Assembly: GCA_900541505.1 (NCBI GenBank)
Contig: UQKK01000005.1
Coordinates: 62,001 to 126,000, forward strand
DNA from: an uncultured Ruminococcus sp.
Lineage (GTDB): Bacteria; Bacillota; Clostridia; Lachnospirales; Lachnospiraceae
Reading direction: 5' to 3'
DNA: 64,000 nt
Shown here: positions 49,312 to 56,147 of the stretch, in pieces
Position numbering within the stretch: the stretch's first letter is position 1
How the letters are laid out: the number at the start of each line of letters is the position of its first letter
Made by a program: the position numbers and the translations under genes
Notes under the pieces: model-generated
What the model was told of the DNA's origin: nothing
Databases searched by the model: none
The model's input: the letters and a program-made list of their open reading frames with translations, nothing else

Positions 49312-49330
49312 TAGTTAATTGTATTAACTA
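49312..49330. promoter_or_regulatory. Candidate MarR box 2
   Basis: Perfect dyad TAGTTAAT-TGT-ATTAACTA just downstream of the -10 box, covering the expected transcript start, and only a few bases before the ribosome site. Repressor binding here would block initiation. Confidence 0.7.
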
Positions 49331-49349
49331 AAAGGAAGGAGAGAGGAAA

Positions 49350-50519
49350 ATGAAATATGATTTTAATGCCGTAATCAATCGAAGAAACACAAACTGCACG
49401 AAATATGATTGTGTGAAATTGCTGCATCCCGACGTGCCTGAGGGATATATCCCGATGTGGGTCGCGGATATGGATTTTGCCTGTCCGCCCGAAGTGATAC
49501 AGGCGCTGCGAACACGTTTGGAACATCCCATATTAGGCTACACGAATTTAATGTCAGATTCGTATCGCAGCGCGCTGGATAGGTGGATGCTGAAACGGCA
49601 TAATTGGGATTCAAGCGGACAGAGACTGGTGCTGAGTTTCGGTGTGCTGCACGCGATTTTGCATTGTATCGAACTGCTCACAGAGCCGGGAGATAAGGTT
49701 GTATTACAGACACCTATTTATTCGCCCTTTTTAACTCAGATTAAAAATGCGAACCGCACGGAGATATTGAATCCTCTCATCTGTCGTGATGGGTATTATA
49801 CGATTGATTATGAAGATTTGGAAGAAAAGGCGAAAGACCCGCGCGTGAAAATGTTGCTTTTCTGCAGTCCCCATAATCCCACGGGGCGAGTTTGGAAAGA
49901 AGAAGAATTAAGGCGTGTCGCGGATATATGTCTGAAAAATGACATGTGGATTGTTGTAGATGAGATTCATCATGACTTGGTGCGAATGAATCAGAAAGCA
50001 GTTTCTCTGGCATCGCTTTATCCTGGCTGTGAGCGAATTATTACTTGCACATCTCCCAGCAAAACATTCAATTTGGCGGGAAATATATCCGCGAACCTGT
50101 TTGTTCCCACAGAAGAATTGGAACAAAAATATTATGAACGATTCCAAGACCCGATTCCCTGTCTGGCGACAGTGGCAACGGAAGCGGCATATACCCTCTG
50201 TGAACAATGGGTAGATGAATTAAGGCAATATTTAGACCAGAATTTTTCTTTTATGGAAATGTTTCTAAAAGACAATTTGCCTGAAGCAAAAATGCAAATC
50301 CCGGAAGGAACTTATCTGGCATGGGTTGATTTTTCGGGTTTGGGACTTTCAGATGATGAGATTAAGAGCCGGATTATCCAAAAGGCGGGAGTGATTATAG
50401 AGGCTGGAAATGAATTTGTGGCAAACGGAGACGGATATATGCGATTTAATCTCGCGTGTCCGAGAAGCGTATTAGAGGAGGCTTTGCAGCGGGTTGCACA
50501 GGTGTTAAAGGAGGAATAA
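49350..50519 (+). CDS. patB: Cystathionine beta-lyase / C-S lyase, PatB-MalY family aminotransferase fold
   Basis: PLP enzyme of 389 residues, class I/II aminotransferase fold. Seen: the MalY/PatB N-terminus FNAVINRRNTNCTKYD and MWVADMDFACPPEVIQAL, a substrate loop GYTNL, LLFCSPHNPTGRVW near residue 172, VVDEIHHDL near 205 and the PLP-lysine in SPSKTFNLAG near 235. The C-terminal motif MRFNLACPRSVLEEAL carries the carboxylate-binding Arg. Such enzymes split cystathionine, cystine and similar thioethers to pyruvate, ammonia and thiol. GGAAGGAGAG precedes ATG 49350. Three bases separate it from an amino-acid permease gene, so uptake and cleavage are linked. Confidence 0.93.
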   Translation: MKYDFNAVINRRNTNCTKYDCVKLLHPDVPEGYIPMWVADMDFACPPEVIQALRTRLEHPILGYTNLMSDSYRSALDRWMLKRHNWDSSGQRLVLSFGVLHAILHCIELLTEPGDKVVLQTPIYSPFLTQIKNANRTEILNPLICRDGYYTIDYEDLEEKAKDPRVKMLLFCSPHNPTGRVWKEEELRRVADICLKNDMWIVVDEIHHDLVRMNQKAVSLASLYPGCERIITCTSPSKTFNLAGNISANLFVPTEELEQKYYERFQDPIPCLATVATEAAYTLCEQWVDELRQYLDQNFSFMEMFLKDNLPEAKMQIPEGTYLAWVDFSGLGLSDDEIKSRIIQKAGVIIEAGNEFVANGDGYMRFNLACPRSVLEEALQRVAQVLKEE

Positions 50520-50522
50520 AAA

Positions 50523-51848
50523 ATGAATGAAAAAAAGTACGGACTGTTTTCTTTGTCAAATATGTGTATTGGCGGCGCCATAGGAGCAGGCGTATTTGCG
50601 CTTGTTGGCGCGGGAATTGGAATAACCGGACGTTCTGCTGCCTTTGCGATGGTACTAGGAACGATAATGTATGCATTTACATATATACCAATCCTCTTTT
50701 TGTCTGCCGCTATTCCATTGCAGGGCGGCAGTTATTCCCAGTCAGCTATTTTGCTGCCTAAAATATTGGTGGGAATTAACGCCATTACTTTGGTCATACC
50801 ATTTCTGACTATGTCCATGATGGGAATTTCCATGGCGGATTATGTTGTGCAGATGATTCCGGGGATTTCTCGTTTTCATACTCTAATCGCGGCAGTTTTA
50901 CTCAGCCTCTTTTTTATTGCTAATATGCTGGGAGACACCATGGTATCACGTATTCAGAATGTTTTGACTGTAACAATGCTTATTGCGCTTGCGTGTTATA
51001 TTATTATAGGGATGTTTCACTTAGAAAAGGGGGCATTTGATTTTCAGTCGTCTTCTTTTATGATAAATGGGATTGGCGGTTTCATCTCAGCGGTGGCACT
51101 TTTTAGTATGGCAGGAAGCGGACCTGAAGCAGCGATTCAGTATACAAGGATAACGAAAAATCCGAGAAAAAATGTACCTCTTGCAATGATTATCTCAGTT
51201 GTCACAATTTCAGTTGTGTATTTTTTGATTTGTATTGTAGCAGGAGGGGTGCTCCCTGTTGAAGAAGTAGCCGGACAATCGTTGGGGATAACAGCAAAAG
51301 CGTTTCTTCCGCTGCCTTTATATCTGTTTTTTATGATAGGAGGCGCTATCTTTGCTCTTGCGACAAGCCTTAACAATACCATTGCATCTATAAAGTACCC
51401 GATTATTGAAGCGACGAATGACGGATGGTTCCCCGGCTTTATGGGAAAAACTAACAAACATGGCGTACCGCTGGGGCTTTTTGGAATCGCATATGCTGTT
51501 TCTATGTTTACAATCTTGACAGGAGTCTCTCTTGCTAATATTGCAAATTTTATGCTGGCAGGAGCTTATATTTTGGGGCTGCTGAATATTGTATATCAAT
51601 ATCGTCTCCCGAAAAAATTCCCGGTGGAGTGGAAAAATTCTACATACCATGTGCCAAACGCTGTGTTTTATACGTTTAATACACTTAGTCTGATTGTGTC
51701 TGTTTACTTTGCGTATACAAATTTAATTAGTCTGACAGCGCCTCTGATGATAGGAAATATCGTTTTTGTTGTTCTTTGTTTTTTGTACAGTTATTACCGG
51801 ATAAAGAGCAACAAAGTTGATATGGAGTATCTGAATCACATGGAATAA
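50523..51848 (+). CDS. APC-family amino acid permease
   Basis: Integral-membrane transporter of 441 residues with about 12 transmembrane helices. Seen: helix 1 unwound motif NMCIGGAIGAGVFALVGAG near residues 13-31, characteristic of the amino acid-polyamine-organocation superfamily, and FSMAGSGPEAAIQYTRITKNPRKNVPLAMI near helix 6. The final segment is short and basic. Located immediately after patB and before a terminator, it probably imports the sulfur amino acid cleaved by PatB (cystathionine, cystine or methionine derivatives; inference). AAAGGAGG lies before ATG 50523. Confidence 0.9.
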   Translation: MNEKKYGLFSLSNMCIGGAIGAGVFALVGAGIGITGRSAAFAMVLGTIMYAFTYIPILFLSAAIPLQGGSYSQSAILLPKILVGINAITLVIPFLTMSMMGISMADYVVQMIPGISRFHTLIAAVLLSLFFIANMLGDTMVSRIQNVLTVTMLIALACYIIIGMFHLEKGAFDFQSSSFMINGIGGFISAVALFSMAGSGPEAAIQYTRITKNPRKNVPLAMIISVVTISVVYFLICIVAGGVLPVEEVAGQSLGITAKAFLPLPLYLFFMIGGAIFALATSLNNTIASIKYPIIEATNDGWFPGFMGKTNKHGVPLGLFGIAYAVSMFTILTGVSLANIANFMLAGAYILGLLNIVYQYRLPKKFPVEWKNSTYHVPNAVFYTFNTLSLIVSVYFAYTNLISLTAPLMIGNIVFVVLCFLYSYYRIKSNKVDMEYLNHME

Positions 51849-51853
51849 TTCTA

Positions 51854-51899
51854 AAATTTCCGGCATGATGTCTGCAGTGAATCATGCCGGAAATTTTTT
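51854..51899. terminator. Bidirectional terminator between permease and MATE genes
   Basis: Sixteen-bp perfect stem AAATTTCCGGCATGAT (51854-51869) with ATCATGCCGGAAATTT (51881-51896), A- and T-runs on both sides. The last codons and the stop of the MATE gene lie inside its right arm. Confidence 0.93.
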
Positions 51900-53213
51900 G
51901 CCGCCGCCTTTCTTTTTTTGCTTCCGCAGGAGGAAGAGTGCCAGCACGGTCACTGCCGCCTCGGAAAAGGGCATAGTAAGCCAGATTCCTGTCATGCCCC
52001 AGAGTGCGGAAAAGCACAGGGACACGGGAATGATGAGCAGAAATCCGCGCAGGGATGAGAGGAGGAACGCCCATCCCGGCTGTTCCGCGCAGGTCAAAAA
52101 GGTGGCGGAACAGATATTGATTCCCACGAAGAAAAAGGCGGGAAAATAGAGCATCATGCCGTCTGCCGCGATGGTGTGCAAAAGCGCGTTGTGGTCCCGG
52201 TTGAACAACTCCGTGATGGGGTCCCGCCAGAACGCAATGACAATGTAGGAGACCGCCGCGAAGAGGAGCGATACAAAAAAGGCGAGCAGCAGGACGCGGT
52301 GAGGCTCCTTTTGTTTTCCGGCTCCGAAGTATCTGCCAAGGAGAGGCTGGATACCCTGGGAGACTCCGGTGAATACAGAGACCAGCACCAGAGCGATATT
52401 CGCTACGATGCCATAGGCGGCGACACCTAAATTTCCGCTCAGATTCAGAATGAGGAAATTGAAAACAATGATGACGATGCCTGACGACACCTCCGTGATG
52501 AGAGAGGAGACGCCGAGGGCGCTGATATCGGCAATCTGCTTCGGGCGGGGAAAGGCGCGGGTGAGCCGGAAATGGTGTTTCTTGCGGAGAAAGTGCGCGG
52601 ACTGCACGAGCATACTGATGACCGGGGCAACCCCTGTGGCGAGGGCAGCTCCGGTCATTCCCATATTCAGCGGGAACACAAACACATAGTCCAGGATGAT
52701 ATTGGAGAAGCTCCCGATGAGCATCCCCGCCATGGCAAGCCTGGGGGCACTGTCGTTTCTTAAGAAACTCAGCAGCAGGTTGTTGTACAGAAACATGGGC
52801 GCAAAAAGCAGAAGAATCCGCAGATACCCCTTTGTGAGCGGTAAAATGTCGGCATCCGCCCCCAGGATACGGGCAAGAGGTCCGCAGAAAAACAGCCCTA
52901 TCACAAAGAAAAACACAGCGGCTATGGTAGCATAGCAGAAAGCGTGTGTAAATACCGTATTTCTCGTCTTTGGATTGGCGGTGTGAAAGAGGAGGGAATA
53001 GCGGGTAGCGCCGCCCATTCCAATCATGAGTCCCGTACCGTTCATGAAGCTGTACACCGGGATAGCGAGATTGAGTGCGGTCAGTCCGTCCGCGCCCACA
53101 CCTCTGGCGATGAAAAAGGTGTCTGCCAGAATATAGCAGGACAGCCCAATCATACCGAATACATTGGCGGATACATATTTAAAAAAGTTGGGGACGAGTG
53201 TTCTTTCTTCCAT
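51882..53213 (-). CDS. MATE-family efflux transporter
   Basis: Membrane antiporter of 443 residues, about 12 helices in two six-helix halves. Seen: MSANVFGMIGLSCYILADTFFIARGVGADGLTALNLAIPVYS (read in parts: GLSCYILADTFFIARGVG, ALNLAIPVYS), MIGMGGATRYSLL, and in the second half GIVANIALVLVSVFTGVSQGIQPLLGRYFGAG. Such pumps expel drugs or metabolites using Na+ or H+. GAGGAATC precedes the ATG at 53213. A leader with a small ORF and intrinsic terminator lies 75-140 bases upstream, so expression is likely controlled by attenuation. Substrate unknown. Confidence 0.92.
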   Translation of the reverse strand: MEERTLVPNFFKYVSANVFGMIGLSCYILADTFFIARGVGADGLTALNLAIPVYSFMNGTGLMIGMGGATRYSLLFHTANPKTRNTVFTHAFCYATIAAVFFFVIGLFFCGPLARILGADADILPLTKGYLRILLLFAPMFLYNNLLLSFLRNDSAPRLAMAGMLIGSFSNIILDYVFVFPLNMGMTGAALATGVAPVISMLVQSAHFLRKKHHFRLTRAFPRPKQIADISALGVSSLITEVSSGIVIIVFNFLILNLSGNLGVAAYGIVANIALVLVSVFTGVSQGIQPLLGRYFGAGKQKEPHRVLLLAFFVSLLFAAVSYIVIAFWRDPITELFNRDHNALLHTIAADGMMLYFPAFFFVGINICSATFLTCAEQPGWAFLLSSLRGFLLIIPVSLCFSALWGMTGIWLTMPFSEAAVTVLALFLLRKQKKKGGGKKFPA

Positions 53214-53287
53214 GGTGATTCCTCTTTTCTATATAAAATGAACAAAGCGAGCACGGTCGCTTTAGCGGCAAATTTCCGTTTAAACAA

Positions 53288-53343
53288 GAAAAAACATCCG
53301 TTTTCCCATACCTTCAAAGGCCTACGGTATGGAAGACGAATGT
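53288..53343 (-). terminator. Leader terminator (attenuator) of the MATE gene
   Basis: Read on the minus strand: outer stem ACATTCGT/ACGGATGT (one G-U pair), inner stem CCATACC/GGTATGG, then six T residues (53294-53289). It lies between a probable promoter (TTGAAA, 18 bases, TATATT at 53449-53420, or an overlapping alternative) and the MATE start codon, so it would stop transcription before the gene unless disrupted. Confidence 0.78.
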
Positions 53344-53355
53344 GTTGATTCTCAC
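53314..53355 (-). CDS. Candidate 13-codon leader peptide upstream of the MATE gene
   Basis: A GTG-initiated frame encodes MRINTFVFHTVGL and stops inside the loop of the leader terminator. The last codons cover the 5' arm of the terminator stem. A ribosome stalled near the end of the peptide would stop the terminator from forming, as in known antibiotic-induced attenuators. The ribosome site is poor (AGGAAATCACC at some distance, with a small CACC/GGTG hairpin), which is the main doubt. No ATG is available in the leader. Confidence 0.45.
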   Translation of the reverse strand: MRINTFVFHTVGL

Positions 53356-53537
53356 CCGGCGGTGATTTCCTGTTTGCTGTTGTATGTTTCTTCGCTGTTC
53401 TCAGTCCAGATTATCATAAAATATATCAGAAATCAAACCTTTTTTTCAAGGGTGTTTCGGTGTAAGATAAGTAGGTAACGGCTGCGGCAGGAGGAATGCC
53501 GGAGGAAGAATTTGGCCGTGAAAGGGAGAGTGGAGAT

Positions 53538-54707
53538 ATGAATAAGAAGGAAGTACTGGAGATACGCAAGCAGTTCACCCCGGCAAATTGTGCCATCACA
53601 AGGATTTGCGGCTGCTATGTGGACCATGAGAAGAATAAGAAGATGGAATCAAAGGACGCATTTCTGTCCCTGCCGGAGGAGGAAGCGTTCAAATATTTTG
53701 ATATTTTCAAAAAGACCCTGTCCGGGACGATGGGGAAGAATATGCTGAATATGGAATTTCCGCTGGACGCGGAGATGCCGGGAGGCACCCAGGAGTTTCT
53801 CTTGAAACTGCGCGGCAGTAAGCTGGAAGATGACATGCTTCTGGAAGAATTTTACGATAAGATTATCGAAAGCTACATATATGAAGAAAACTATTATATT
53901 ATCCTGATTCATGCCATGTACGACATTCCGGGGAAAGCTTCGGATGGCATGGAGATGTTTGACGCTTCGGACGAAGTGTATGAGTATCTGATGTGCAGCA
54001 TCTGTCCGGTATCGCTGTCCAAGGCGGGACTGTCCTACAACGCGGAGGATAACCGTATCGGGGAGCGGGTCCGTGACTGGGTGGTGGACATGCCGGACAA
54101 AGGATTCCTCTTCCCTGCATTTACAGACCGCAGTACGGACCTTCACGGTGTACTCTATTATACGAAGAAGTCAGAAGAACTTCAGCCGGAGATGATTGAG
54201 CAGGTGCTGGGGGCGAAGATGCCGATGTCCGCAGATACCCAGAAAGAGACCTTCCAGATGATTATCGAGGATACCCTGGGCGAGGACGGGGATTATGAGA
54301 CGGTGCGCAGCATCCACGAGAATCTCCATGAACTGATAGAGGAGCACAAGGAAGAGCCGGAGCCTTTGAGCCTGGATAAGACGGATGTGAAGAAGATTTT
54401 TGAAAAAAGCGGAGTCCCCTCTGACAAGATGGAAGAGTTCGAGAAGAACTACGAGGAAAACGCGGGGGAAAAGACGTCCCTATTGGCGGCAAATATCGCG
54501 GAGACACGGAAGTTCAATATCGAGACACCGGATATTGTTATCAAAGTGAACCCGGAGCGGGCGGATTTGATTGAGACAAGGGTCATAGACGGCAGACAGT
54601 GCCTTGTCATTGCGGTGGATGACCACATTGAGGTGAACGGGATTCATGTCAGGACGATAAAAAAAGAGAGAGAGTCTGCGGATACAGAAGTTGCATCAGA
54701 AGTTTAA
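53538..54707 (+). CDS. DUF4317 domain-containing protein
   Basis: A 389-residue soluble protein of the DUF4317 family, common in Clostridia and of unknown function. Seen: the conserved N-terminus VLEIRKQFTPANCAITRICGCYVDHEKNK, a central LMCSICPVSLSKAGLSYNAEDNRI and RDWVVDMPDKGFLFPAFTDRSTD, and a C-terminal KVNPERADLIETRVIDGRQCLVIAVDDHIEVNG. No signal peptide, transmembrane segment or catalytic motif known to me. GAGAGTGGAG precedes ATG 53538. It stands alone between the MATE leader and a strong terminator. Confidence 0.85.
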   Translation: MNKKEVLEIRKQFTPANCAITRICGCYVDHEKNKKMESKDAFLSLPEEEAFKYFDIFKKTLSGTMGKNMLNMEFPLDAEMPGGTQEFLLKLRGSKLEDDMLLEEFYDKIIESYIYEENYYIILIHAMYDIPGKASDGMEMFDASDEVYEYLMCSICPVSLSKAGLSYNAEDNRIGERVRDWVVDMPDKGFLFPAFTDRSTDLHGVLYYTKKSEELQPEMIEQVLGAKMPMSADTQKETFQMIIEDTLGEDGDYETVRSIHENLHELIEEHKEEPEPLSLDKTDVKKIFEKSGVPSDKMEEFEKNYEENAGEKTSLLAANIAETRKFNIETPDIVIKVNPERADLIETRVIDGRQCLVIAVDDHIEVNGIHVRTIKKERESADTEVASEV

Positions 54708-54724
54708 CTTATGATAGATGATAT

Positions 54725-54788
54725 ATGCTCTAAGTGCTTTCTTACCCATGGCTTTTGTCATGGGTAAGAAATTACTTAGAGCATTTTT
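54725..54788 (+). terminator. Terminator after the DUF4317 gene
   Basis: A long two-part hairpin: ATGCTCTAAGT with ACTTAGAGCAT, and TTCTTACCCATG with CATGGGTAAGAA, ending in TTTTT. Very stable and A-rich enough on the left to work on both strands. Confidence 0.9.
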
Positions 54789-54862
54789 ACTTCAGAAGGT
54801 ACAGAAAAATGATAGGCAGGTCCCTGAGAGTGTTTTCTGTATTCCTCATACGTAGCAGCCGT

Positions 54863-55153
54863 TCATTTGCTGAATAAGTCGCTGTGTGTTCCGGTGCGGG
54901 CTAAGGTCAGTACTAACACATCATCCTCAATACGGTAGATGAGCAGCCAGTCCGGAAGGATGTGACATTCTCGGTGTCCTGCCCAGTCACCGGTTAGAGC
55001 GTGGTCGCGGTTCTTTTCCGGCAGCGATTCACCCATTGCCAGTAATGTCACAGCCTGTTCCAGCAATTCGATTTTCAGACCACGCTTGATTGCTCGTTTG
55101 TAATCTTTCTTAAAGCCGCTTGTGTACTTGACAGTGTACTTTGTTTTTCTCAT
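54863..55153 (-). CDS. yafQ: Type II toxin, YafQ/RelE-family endoribonuclease
   Basis: A 96-residue RelE-superfamily mRNA interferase. Seen: the N-terminal KYTVKYTSGFKKDYKRAIKRGLKI with basic residues, LPEKNRDHALTGDWAGHRECHILPDWLLIYRIEDD with the conserved His residues at about 61, 68 and the later LTLARTGTHSDLF with a His near residue 90. These match the YafQ active-site set. Toxin cleaves ribosome-bound mRNA (family knowledge). Its ATG overlaps the antitoxin stop by four bases, the normal antitoxin-first order. Confidence 0.92.
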   Translation of the reverse strand: MRKTKYTVKYTSGFKKDYKRAIKRGLKIELLEQAVTLLAMGESLPEKNRDHALTGDWAGHRECHILPDWLLIYRIEDDVLVLTLARTGTHSDLFSK

Positions 55154-55428
55154 TTTTTCAGGTCAGCAAATAACTCGTCAAGGTCATTGTAGCCTTTCAC
55201 AGACGGGTCTTTTGCAATCCTTTCTGCTTCCAGCATGGCGGCAAGAGTTTCTTTGTTCGGCTGTTCCAGTTTTACTTCAAAGGGTATACCACCCTCACGA
55301 AGTGCCTGACGAACAAAAATGTTGAATGCTGTGGACAAATTCATACCTAGTTCTGTAAACAGGGCGTCTGCCTGTGCTTTCAAATCTGCGTCCATGCGGA
55401 TGCTGATGTTGGTAGTATTTCCAGCCAT
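55150..55428 (-). CDS. dinJ: Type II antitoxin, RelB/DinJ family
   Basis: A 92-residue ribbon-helix-helix antitoxin. Seen: the N-terminal DNA-binding stretch TNISIRMDADLKAQADALFTELGMNLSTAFNIFVRQALREGGIPFEV (in parts: NISIRMDADLKAQADALF, LSTAFNIFVRQAL) and an acidic C-terminal tail PSVKGYNDLDELFADLKK that would wrap the toxin. ATG 55428 follows AAGGGGTTGAT. First gene of the pair; the complex probably represses its own promoter at 55458-55486, where TGCACGAA repeats are present. Confidence 0.93.
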   Translation of the reverse strand: MAGNTTNISIRMDADLKAQADALFTELGMNLSTAFNIFVRQALREGGIPFEVKLEQPNKETLAAMLEAERIAKDPSVKGYNDLDELFADLKK

Positions 55429-55457
55429 ATCATCAACCCCTTTCTACTGGCACTTTT

Positions 55458-55486
55458 AGTATATGTCATTTGCACGAAGAAAACAA
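55458..55486 (-). promoter_or_regulatory. Promoter of dinJ-yafQ with repeated operator words
   Basis: On the minus strand TTGTTT (55486-55481), 17-base spacer, TATACT (55463-55458). The plus-strand word TGCACGAA occurs at 55471-55478 (in the spacer) and 55492-55499 (upstream of -35), 21 bases apart, i.e. two helical turns. These are likely DinJ binding sites. Confidence 0.7.
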
Positions 55487-55618
55487 TACTATGCACGAAA
55501 AATTAGTGCTTAAATCATTGGATAAGGGTATTAAATGAAACTGGTTATTTTATAAGTTAGCTTTATAATTAATTTTTATGGAATAATATGAAATAAATGT
55601 GAAATTTTAAGTAATAAC

Positions 55619-55647
55619 TTGACTTTTTTGTGCATGAATACTAATAT
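55619..55647 (+). promoter_or_regulatory. Promoter of marR and the ABC exporter operon
   Basis: TTGACT (55619-55624), 17-base spacer, TAATAT (55642-55647), about 50 bases before the marR start. Confidence 0.75.
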
Positions 55648-55651
55648 AACG

Positions 55652-55665
55652 ATTAGTTGCCTAAT
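55652..55665. promoter_or_regulatory. Candidate MarR operator of the exporter operon
   Basis: Dyad ATTAG-TTGC-CTAAT directly after the -10 box, over the expected transcript start. Auto-repression by the MarR protein encoded next is likely. Confidence 0.65.
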
Positions 55666-55694
55666 TAATTGAATGTGTGATAAAGGAGGACGAT

Positions 55695-56144
55695 ATGAAG
55701 TGTGATATGAACCGGATACCGAATATCGGATTGTTTGGGATTGTTATGCACCGCTGTGAACAAACAGCGAAGCGGTTGTTCGGCAAGTATGATTTGAATA
55801 AAACCCATGCCGGGATTCTGTTTTCCCTGCATGAGAAACAATCTCTTTCTCAGAAGGAACTGGCAGAGAGGCAGAATGTGACGCCTCCCTCTATCACCTC
55901 CGCGATACAGAAGATGGAAAGGTCAGGGTATATTACCCGCAAAGCAGATGAAAAGGACCAGAGGATTCTGCGGTTGGAACTGACAGAAAAAGGCACTGCA
56001 TGTATTGAGGATGTGAAGAATGTTTCCCGTCAGTTGGATGAACTGATGTTTAAGGGAATGAGTACAGAGGAAAAACTATTATTCAGAAGACTGATGATTC
56101 AGGTATGCGAGAACTTAGAAGAACAAGGCAGAAAGGATAAGTAG
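55695..56144 (+). CDS. MarR-family regulator of the ABC exporter
   Basis: A 149-residue winged-helix regulator. Seen: LNKTHAGILFSLHEKQSLSQKELAERQNVTPPSITSAIQKMERSGYITRKADEKDQRILRLELTEKG, i.e. helix LSQKELAERQNV, recognition helix PPSITSAIQKMER and wing KADEKDQRILRLELT. It is the classical MarR arrangement. ATG 55695 has AAAGGAGG upstream; an in-frame GTG at 55677 would overlap the ribosome site. The exporter gene starts three bases after its stop. It likely represses its own operon and is released by a drug-like ligand (inference). Confidence 0.92.
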   Translation: MKCDMNRIPNIGLFGIVMHRCEQTAKRLFGKYDLNKTHAGILFSLHEKQSLSQKELAERQNVTPPSITSAIQKMERSGYITRKADEKDQRILRLELTEKGTACIEDVKNVSRQLDELMFKGMSTEEKLLFRRLMIQVCENLEEQGRKDK

Positions 56145-56147
56145 ACT

